DNA from: an uncultured Oscillospiraceae bacterium
Lineage (GTDB): Bacteria; Bacillota; Clostridia; Oscillospirales; Oscillospiraceae
NCBI GenBank assembly: GCA_934643765.1
Contig: CAKUCT010000052.1
Span: 1-10,731 of the forward strand
Direction of reading: 5' to 3'
Length of the DNA stretch: 10,731 nucleotides
In this document: positions 6,304-10,731 of the stretch, piece by piece
Position numbering within the stretch: position 1 is the first letter of the stretch
Layout: every line of letters starts with the position of its first letter
The notes under the pieces: model-generated
Databases searched by the model: none
Told to the model about the DNA's origin: nothing
The model's input: the letters and a program-made list of their open reading frames with translations, nothing else
Translations under genes and position numbers: made by a program

Positions 6304-7215
6304 ATGAACTGCAGCTATGATGCCTACCGGGTCTTCTATTATGTTGCGCGCTGCCGCAACTTCACGCGTGCCGCCGAGGCGCTCTACAGCAGCCAGCCGA
6401 ACGTCACGCGCACCATCCACCAGTTGGAGCAGTCGCTCGGCTGCACGCTCTTCATCCGCTCCAACCGCGGCGTGACGCTCACGCCGGAGGGCGAAAAACT
6501 CTTTGCCCACGTTGAAGCTGCGCACACGCATATGGAGGCCGCTGAGCGCGAGCTCTCGCTCGACCGGACCATGCAGCAGGGCATCGTGTCCATCTCCGTC
6601 AGCGAAAATGCGCTGCACTGCTTCCTGCTTCCCGTGCTGCGCCGCTTCCGCCAGCGCTATCCCGGCGTGCGCATCCGCATTTCCAGCCACGCAACGCTGC
6701 AGGCCGTCGCCGCGCTGCACGACCATCTGACAGACCTCGCCATTGTCACCACGCCCGTCTCCCCGATCGGCGCCATGCGGCAGACAAATCTATGCCAGCT
6801 GCACGAAATTGCCATCTGCGGCCCATCATACCGCGCGCTGTGCGGCAGAACGCTGCCGCTATCTGAGCTTTCCGCCTATCCGCTGATTTTTCTCAACAAG
6901 AAAAGCATGACCTATCAGTTCTATGCCTCGTTCTTTGCCGAGCACAATGTCGCGCTGTCGGCAGACATTGAGGCCGCATCCTCCAGCCAGATTCTTCTGA
7001 TGGTCCGCAGCGATCTTGGCATCGGTTTTCTTCCGGAGGAGTTCCTGCGCGAGCTGCCGGAGGACAACGCTGTGTTCCGGCTGAAGCTTTCCCAGCCGAT
7101 CGGCCCGCGCTATGTATGCATGCTGCGCCGGGAGGCGGAGCCTCTGAGCCTTGCCGCCGCCGAGCTGGAGGCGATGCTGCTTGCCGCGCGAGACGAAAAC
7201 TGCCAAAAATGCTGA
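6304..7215 (+). CDS. LysR-type transcriptional regulator
   Basis: A 303-residue regulator of standard LysR length. The winged helix-turn-helix is at residues about 5-65, with the helix pair NFTRAAEALYSSQPNVTRTI followed by LEQSLGCTLFIRS and the wing GVTLTPEGE. Residues about 95-295 form the two-lobed effector-binding domain, recognisable from the strands IRISSH, LTDLAIVTTP and the DLGIGFLPEEF motif. The ligand cannot be read from sequence. The start has GGAGG at 6292-6296, seven bases upstream and directly beside the LysR boxes. It is divergent from the MATE gene, and the arrangement of promoters and boxes suggests that it represses itself and activates the MATE gene. A strong bidirectional terminator follows. 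Confidence 0.95.
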   Translation: MNCSYDAYRVFYYVARCRNFTRAAEALYSSQPNVTRTIHQLEQSLGCTLFIRSNRGVTLTPEGEKLFAHVEAAHTHMEAAERELSLDRTMQQGIVSISVSENALHCFLLPVLRRFRQRYPGVRIRISSHATLQAVAALHDHLTDLAIVTTPVSPIGAMRQTNLCQLHEIAICGPSYRALCGRTLPLSELSAYPLIFLNKKSMTYQFYASFFAEHNVALSADIEAASSSQILLMVRSDLGIGFLPEEFLRELPEDNAVFRLKLSQPIGPRYVCMLRREAEPLSLAAAELEAMLLAARDENCQKC

Positions 7216-7280
7216 CGCATTTTTAGAAGAAAGCTTGCGCCCTGCACAGGGCGAAATTGTACGAAGCAGCCCGCTATATC

Positions 7281-7317
7281 AAAATCCCCCAACGGCCAGA
7301 CGCCGTTGGGGGATTTT
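7281..7317. terminator. Bidirectional intrinsic terminator
   Basis: A perfect 15-bp stem (7281-7295 with 7303-7317) around a seven-base loop ends in TTTTT on the plus strand and TTTT on the minus strand. It lies between the convergent LysR and radical SAM genes and serves both. The stretch 7216-7280 before it contains only a short palindrome (CGCCCTG/CAGGGCG). Confidence 0.92.
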
Positions 7318-7325
7318 TCAATCTC

Positions 7326-7928
7326 TCAGCTCTCAAACGGGCGCACGCGGAGCGTCGCGCCAAGTTCTTCGCAGATTTCTTTTGCCTTCTGCTGCTCGTC
7401 GAGCGTCGTGACCTGATCGACAACCGTCATCATCACGCGCGGCACATACTTCGTGCATTCCTTTGTGAACTGCAGCATCGCGTCAAATGAGCCAATGCCG
7501 AATTTGGAGCGCGTCAGCTTCAGATATTCCTCCGCATCCGTTGCATTGAGGCTGACGGAAACGCAGTCGATCTTCCCCTCCAGCCACGGCGCCGTCGGCT
7601 CGCCCCAGATGAGATCGGACAGACCGTTGGTGTTGATACGCGTCGGGACGGTGTAATTCGCCTTCAGCCATGCGGCGACCTCCAAGAGGTCTTTCAGCCG
7701 CTCGGCCGGCTCGCCGTAGCCGCAGAAGACGACCTCGTCCATATGGTTTAGATCCCATCCGGCCAGCGACTGCTCAACCTCTTCCACCGTCGGCTCGCGC
7801 TCGAGCCACAAGGGGTCTGAGCCGTACACGCCCGGCGCGTTCTGCCGCAGGCAGAAGGTACACGCGCAGGGACAGCGGTTGGTCATATTTACATAGACGC
7901 CGTTTTTTACCTTATATGTAATCGTCAT
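7326..7928 (-). CDS. Radical SAM protein of the TatD-linked family
   Basis: A 200-residue, single-domain radical SAM protein. Near the N-terminus VYVNMTNRCPCACTFCLR holds the CxxxCxxC motif for the 4Fe-4S cluster. FCGYGEPAERL is the SAM-binding GGE-type motif, and RINTNGL and DCVSVSLNA are further barrel strands. The pattern and length match the 'TatD family-associated radical SAM' group (tatD_link_rSAM), whose reaction is not known to me. The ATG at 7928 was chosen: GGGGGAAG (7935-7942) lies six bases upstream, and a longer in-frame start would only add sequence overlapping the preceding gene. It begins one base after the stop of the ECF component, so translation is probably coupled. No TatD gene is in the window; here it travels with vitamin B6 genes. 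Family is confident; function is open. Confidence 0.9.
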   Translation of the reverse strand: MTITYKVKNGVYVNMTNRCPCACTFCLRQNAPGVYGSDPLWLEREPTVEEVEQSLAGWDLNHMDEVVFCGYGEPAERLKDLLEVAAWLKANYTVPTRINTNGLSDLIWGEPTAPWLEGKIDCVSVSLNATDAEEYLKLTRSKFGIGSFDAMLQFTKECTKYVPRVMMTVVDQVTTLDEQQKAKEICEELGATLRVRPFES

Positions 7929-7929
7929 T

Positions 7930-8433
7930 TCAAACTTCCCCCAGTTTTTTCTTGAGTCCCGCGCGGTCGAGCGCATGGCCAAGCACGAGGTAGACGACGC
8001 TGCTAAGCGCAACCTGCGTCAGATAGCCCGGAATGCCGAGCGCCGGCGCGGCAAAGTTTCCGGTAATCAGCGACTCATAGAGATAATACCCGCCCACGCA
8101 CAGCACGAGCGCCGGAAGGATGCCGAGCGCGTTTCGCTTATTGACGATGGTACCGAGCTTATTTGTAAAGCAGAAGGCCGTCAGCGCCTTGATGATTACC
8201 GTACCGGGCGCCCAGATGCTGTAGCCGGAAAGAAGATCGGCCAGACCCGCGCCGATTGCGCCGGCCGCGGCCGCGAAAGGCGCCGGCAGAATGCTCGCAG
8301 CCAGATACAAAAAGCCGTCTCCGACATGGGTATAGCCTGTGTGGCTCGGCACATGGATATATGCGGTAAAGATGTAGATCAGCGCGGCCATCAGCGCCGT
8401 CAGGCAGATTCTTCTCGTCATTTTGTTATTCAT
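7930..8433 (-). CDS. ECF transporter S component, probable vitamin B6 uptake (PdxU2-like)
   Basis: A 167-residue, highly hydrophobic protein with about five or six membrane segments, the size of the substrate-binding S component of energy-coupling factor transporters. The first helix has the Ala-rich pattern LTALMAALIYIF, resembling the AxxxA contact motif for EcfT. A later segment, ADLLSGYSIWAPGTVIIKALTAF, is typical of the riboflavin-type S component family. The ATG at 8433 overlaps the stop of pdxK by four bases and has AAAGGA eight bases upstream. An S component next to pyridoxamine kinase has been predicted to carry pyridoxine, pyridoxal or pyridoxamine, so B6 is the likely substrate. 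It needs the shared EcfA/A'/T module, which is not in the window. Substrate is inferred from context. Confidence 0.85.
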   Translation of the reverse strand: MNNKMTRRICLTALMAALIYIFTAYIHVPSHTGYTHVGDGFLYLAASILPAPFAAAAGAIGAGLADLLSGYSIWAPGTVIIKALTAFCFTNKLGTIVNKRNALGILPALVLCVGGYYLYESLITGNFAAPALGIPGYLTQVALSSVVYLVLGHALDRAGLKKKLGEV

Positions 8434-9284
8434 ATCTCGTTTCCTTTCCCAAGTTCCCACAAATATTGTTCTATGCAAATGCCGTCCGTCGGCGGAATGC
8501 CAAGCGCCGCGGTGTAAGCGATGGTCTTTTCGATAAAGTCCGCCGCCTTTTTGACCGATGCGGCCAGCTCCACGCCGTTCACCAGATCCGCCGCCAGAAT
8601 CGCACCGAACACGTCTCCCGTCCCGGAGCGGTAGCCGCCGATGCGTCTGCACCAGAGCATCTGCATCCGGCCACACGCGTAGACAAAGTTTCCAAGGAAG
8701 TCTCCCCGGCTGATGCCGGAGATGACCATCTGCTGCGGGCCATGCGCCGCCAGCTTTTCACAAAGCCCTGTCAGCTCCTGCTCCGTAAAATTCTCCCGGT
8801 AGGCTTCCCCTGCCAGAATGCACGCTTCGGTCAGATTCGGCGTCAGAAGATCCGCGTACTGCAAAAGCTCGTGCATCCGCCCGGCAAGCTCCGGGGTATA
8901 GGTTGGATACAGCTTTCCGTAGTCGCCCATCACGGGGTCGACCAGCACGCGCGTCTTTTCCGTCTTGAAGCGCTGCAGAAACGCCTTGACCAGATCAATC
9001 TGCCGCGCCGAGCCAAGAAAGCCCGTCGCAATGCCGTCAAAGCGGAGCTTGAGCTTCGTCCACTCGTCGGCGTAGGACTGCATATGCTCTGTGTAATCGG
9101 TGTAAAAGAAGCTGTCAAAGCCCGTATGGTCGGAAAAAATAGACGTCGGCAGCGGACAGCACTGCACATGCATTGCAGAAATGATCGGCAGCGCCACCGC
9201 AATCGAACATCGGCCGAAGCCGCAAAAATCGTTGATGACGGCAATTTTTTTCTGCCGGTTGTGATCCGGCACCTGCTGCGGCAT
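8430..9284 (-). CDS. pdxK: Pyridoxal/pyridoxamine kinase
   Basis: A 284-residue kinase of the ribokinase fold, the usual length for PdxK/PdxY. It phosphorylates pyridoxal, pyridoxamine or pyridoxine with ATP in the salvage route to pyridoxal 5'-phosphate. Visible signatures are the N-terminal IAVINDFCGFGRCS substrate loop, DPVMGDYGKLY (116-126), LTPNLTEA (147-154) and the anion-hole motif GTGD (221-224) with catalytic Asp224. The start at 9284 has AAGGGAG about eight bases upstream. It is first of three very tightly packed genes; the next, an ECF S component, overlaps its stop. Together they suggest uptake followed by trapping through phosphorylation. The choice between PdxK and PdxY naming is not certain from sequence alone. 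Confidence 0.93.
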   Translation of the reverse strand: MPQQVPDHNRQKKIAVINDFCGFGRCSIAVALPIISAMHVQCCPLPTSIFSDHTGFDSFFYTDYTEHMQSYADEWTKLKLRFDGIATGFLGSARQIDLVKAFLQRFKTEKTRVLVDPVMGDYGKLYPTYTPELAGRMHELLQYADLLTPNLTEACILAGEAYRENFTEQELTGLCEKLAAHGPQQMVISGISRGDFLGNFVYACGRMQMLWCRRIGGYRSGTGDVFGAILAADLVNGVELAASVKKAADFIEKTIAYTAALGIPPTDGICIEQYLWELGKGNEI

Positions 9285-9326
9285 GCTTTCATCTCCCTTG
9301 CGTCATTTCACGCTCGTATTGTTTTG

Positions 9327-9360
9327 GATATCATAGCAAGGAACTGGCATTTTTGATATC
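9327..9360. promoter_or_regulatory. Candidate pdxK promoter with paired GATATC sites
   Basis: The minus strand has TATGAT (9330-9335, five of six) as a -10 box, giving a start near 9323 and a leader of about 38 bases. The -35 position has no good match. Instead GATATC palindromes lie at 9327-9332 and 9355-9360, covering the -10 and -35 regions, arranged as the inverted pair GATATCA/TGATATC. This looks like a controlled promoter; the regulator is unknown. Confidence 0.35.
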
Positions 9361-9398
9361 TCCAATTTTATTCTCTTTTATAGGGCCAGATTTGTGTC

Positions 9399-9413
9399 CG
9401 CTGCAAAGCAGCG
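9399..9413. repeat. Small hairpin CGCTGC/GCAGCG between pdxK and the metalloregulator
   Basis: A 6-bp stem with a three-base loop sits in the 260-base gap between the divergent genes. It is not followed by a T-run in either direction, so it is probably not a terminator. No gene is visible in 9285-9544. Confidence 0.35.
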
Positions 9414-9485
9414 CTTATAACAGATTCTGTAGTTTTGTATTTCTTGACGGAATTTGGCGCATGCTTTGTGCGATCTGTGCTTGCT

Positions 9486-9514
9486 TTTTCAGTTAAAGTG
9501 TGTTAACCTATAGA
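9486..9514 (+). promoter_or_regulatory. Promoter and possible operator of the DtxR/MntR-family gene
   Basis: TTTTCA (9486-9491, four of six) and TATAGA (9509-9514, four of six) are 17 bases apart. The spacer is almost filled by the inverted repeat GTTAA-N6-TTAAC (9492-9507), a plausible site for self-repression by the regulator. A second copy of TATAGA lies at 9523-9528. No strong ribosome site is visible before the ATG at 9545. Confidence 0.45.
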
Positions 9515-9544
9515 TGTAATTTTATAGAAAGTTGGTATCCTGCC

Positions 9545-9922
9545 ATGAAAATTCTGCGCGCAGCAGAAGATTATCTTGAAGCGATGCTGATGATGCAGAA
9601 AAAGCACGGCTATATCCGTTCGATCGATATCGCTGAATTTCTCGGCGTCACAAAGCCAAGCGTCACCTACACCACAAAGCGCCTGAAAGAGAGCGGCTAC
9701 ATCACAATGGACAAAGACGGCCTGATCACGCTCAGCGAAAGCGGCATGCAGATTGCCGCCAGCATGCTCGACCGTCATAAGACGCTGACACGGTTTCTTG
9801 TCAATCTCGGTGTCGATGAGATTACCGCCGAAACCGATGCCTGCAAGATGGAGCACGACCTGAGCGAACAGAGCTACCGCGCCATCTGCGCCCATGCTGA
9901 TCAGCATCAGCCGGAAGAATAA
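9545..9922 (+). CDS. Metal-dependent transcriptional regulator, DtxR/MntR family
   Basis: A 125-residue regulator with an N-terminal winged helix-turn-helix (about 5-60; SIDIAEFLGVTKPSVTYTTKRL) and the metal-binding dimerisation domain (about 65-125). It lacks the C-terminal SH3-like domain and is somewhat shorter than the 142-residue Bacillus MntR. Likely metal ligands are Asp9, Glu12, His78, Cys100, Glu103 and His104. Asp9/Glu12 resemble MntR, while Cys100 with Glu103-His104 resembles the DtxR/IdeR primary site, so Mn and Fe are both possible. I start at ATG 9545 because it begins the conserved first helix; the longer frame back to 9500 would start upstream of the predicted transcription start. 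It is divergent from pdxK and followed by two terminator-like hairpins. No metal transporter gene is adjacent, so its targets are unknown. Confidence 0.88.
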   Translation: MKILRAAEDYLEAMLMMQKKHGYIRSIDIAEFLGVTKPSVTYTTKRLKESGYITMDKDGLITLSESGMQIAASMLDRHKTLTRFLVNLGVDEITAETDACKMEHDLSEQSYRAICAHADQHQPEE

Positions 9923-9932
9923 CAGACCCGGA

Positions 9933-9969
9933 GTGCGCGCTGCTTTCACGCAGCGCGCACTGAAATTTT
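9933..9969 (+). terminator. First terminator-like hairpin after the metalloregulator
   Basis: GTGCGCGCTGC (9933-9943) pairs perfectly with GCAGCGCGCAC (9950-9960) around a six-base loop. The T-run that follows is short and delayed (TGAAATTTT), so it may terminate only partly by itself. Confidence 0.6.
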
Positions 9970-10005
9970 CGCAAGTCTGATAACAGACCTGCGAATTTTT
10001 ATTTT
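9968..10005 (+). terminator. Second intrinsic terminator after the metalloregulator
   Basis: TTCGCA/TGCGAA and GTCTG/CAGAC form a stem with one A/C mismatch and a four-base loop (9968-9995), followed by TTTTTATTTT. It backs up the hairpin just upstream and isolates the DUF554 gene. Confidence 0.8.
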
Positions 10006-10065
10006 GGCCGCACATAAAAGCTGCGTGGAATCTGTCCCCTTCCGTACCGCTTGTGTAATTTTCCC

Positions 10066-10094
10066 TTGATTTGCACGCCGCTTCGCGGTATGAT
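10066..10094 (+). promoter_or_regulatory. Promoter of the DUF554 gene
   Basis: TTGATT (10066-10071, four of six) and TATGAT (10089-10094, five of six) are 17 bases apart. Transcription would start near 10101, leaving a leader of about 39 bases. Confidence 0.65.
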
Positions 10095-10139
10095 GATGCG
10101 CGGTGCGGATCGCAATTTCTGCCAAAAAGGAGCATTCTC

Positions 10140-10731
10140 ATGCCGGGACTTGGAACCATCATCAACACAGCAGCCATCATCGTCGGCGGCCTTCTTGGCC
10201 TGCTGTTCAAAAACATTCTTTCAGACCATATGCAAGACACCCTGCTCAAGGCAAACGGCGTGTGCGTCCTGTTCATCGGCATCGGCGGCGCCATGCAGCA
10301 GATGCTGAAAATCGCGGACGGCGCGCTGGAAACCACGGGCAGCATGATGCTGATTGTCTGCTTTGTGCTCGGAAGCATCGTCGGAGAGCTCTTTGATCTG
10401 GAGCTGCGCTTTGAGCAGTTCGGCGCTTGGCTGCGCCAAAAGACCCACAATGAGTCTGATTCCGGCTTTCTCGACGGCTTTATCCACGCATCGCTCACCG
10501 TCTGCATCGGCGCGATGGCCATCGTGGGCTCGATTCAGGACGGCCTCCTGGGCGACTATTCGCTTCTGTGCGCGAAGGCCGCGCTCGACGCAATCATCAT
10601 TATGGTCATGGCCGCCTCCATGGGCAAGGGCTGCATCTTCTCTGCCATCCCCGTTGCCATTCTGCAGGGCGGCGTCACGCTGCTCTCGCGGCTGATCGCC
10701 CCGCTGATTACCGACGCAGCCATCGCAAACC
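10140..10731 (+). CDS. DUF554 (YqgA-like) membrane protein, cut by the right edge
   Basis: The first 197 residues of a membrane protein are present; relatives are about 225-240 residues, so only a short tail is missing. It begins PGLGTIINTAAIIVGGLLGLLF and shows GVCVLFIGIGGAMQQML, a helix ending GSIVGEL, then TVCIGAMAIVGSIQDGLLGDYSLL, all characteristic of the DUF554/YqgA family. About six hydrophobic segments are visible. The molecular function of this family is not established; transport has been suggested. The ATG at 10140 has AAGGAG at a normal distance upstream, and the gene has its own promoter and sits behind strong terminators, so it is probably transcribed separately from the metalloregulator. 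Confidence 0.9.
   Translation, partial: MPGLGTIINTAAIIVGGLLGLLFKNILSDHMQDTLLKANGVCVLFIGIGGAMQQMLKIADGALETTGSMMLIVCFVLGSIVGELFDLELRFEQFGAWLRQKTHNESDSGFLDGFIHASLTVCIGAMAIVGSIQDGLLGDYSLLCAKAALDAIIIMVMAASMGKGCIFSAIPVAILQGGVTLLSRLIAPLITDAAIAN

Noticed and set aside
8434..8676. N-terminal extension of the ECF component reading back into pdxK
   Set aside because: The extra 81 residues are a frame-shifted copy of pdxK coding sequence. The ATG at 8433 overlaps the pdxK stop and has a ribosome site.
8466..9356. Plus-strand frame of 296 codons opposite pdxK
   Set aside because: No domain, no ribosome site, and it crosses the pdxK promoter region; the opposite strand is certain.
1..10731. CRISPR arrays, tRNA genes, insertion sequences, phage genes, toxin-antitoxin or anti-phage systems
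   Set aside because: I looked on both strands and saw no regular repeat-spacer array, no tRNA cloverleaf, no transposase or integrase, and no defence-type domains. The window reads as ordinary chromosomal metabolic and regulatory DNA.

Overview
The window is about 57% GC by eye (not computed) and reads as chromosomal DNA of a GC-rich anaerobic Firmicute, most likely a gut clostridium of the Oscillospirales/Ruminococcaceae type. The basis is the gene set: YesN/YesM-type two-component regulators, an Mgl-type sugar ABC transporter, an ECF vitamin transporter S component, a TatD-linked type radical SAM protein, a DUF554 membrane protein and a short DtxR/MntR regulator. This placement is inference from gene families, not from a marker gene. 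There are no phage, IS, CRISPR, tRNA or rRNA features. All genes look intact except the two cut by the window edges.

Left block (1-4575, minus strand): a sugar sensing and uptake module. From its promoter near 4550 the order is response regulator (YesN-like), sensor histidine kinase (YesM/LytS-like), then a lipoprotein sugar-binding protein. Stop and start codons overlap, or nearly do, at both junctions. After a terminator comes mglB, the galactose-type binding lipoprotein of an ABC importer whose remaining genes lie off the left edge. The arrangement resembles the XylFII-LytS-YesN sugar receptor of clostridia: one binding protein would feed the kinase, and the regulator would switch on the transporter next door.

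Middle block (4600-7320): a MATE efflux transporter (minus) and a LysR regulator (plus) diverge from a compact control region. Their two promoters overlap at the -10 boxes. Two overlapping LysR boxes lie downstream of the lysR start site and upstream of the MATE promoter, as expected for a regulator that represses itself and activates its target. The MATE message would begin with a strong stem-loop that ends at its ribosome binding site. Below the MATE gene is a cluster of inverted repeats including a terminator. A perfect 15-bp bidirectional terminator closes lysR and the convergent operon to its right.

Right block (7326-10731): a minus-strand operon of pyridoxal/pyridoxamine kinase, an ECF S component (probably for vitamin B6) and a radical SAM protein, very tightly packed. 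Divergent from it is a small DtxR/MntR-family metalloregulator, followed by two terminator-like hairpins, and then a DUF554 membrane protein with its own promoter that runs off the right edge.
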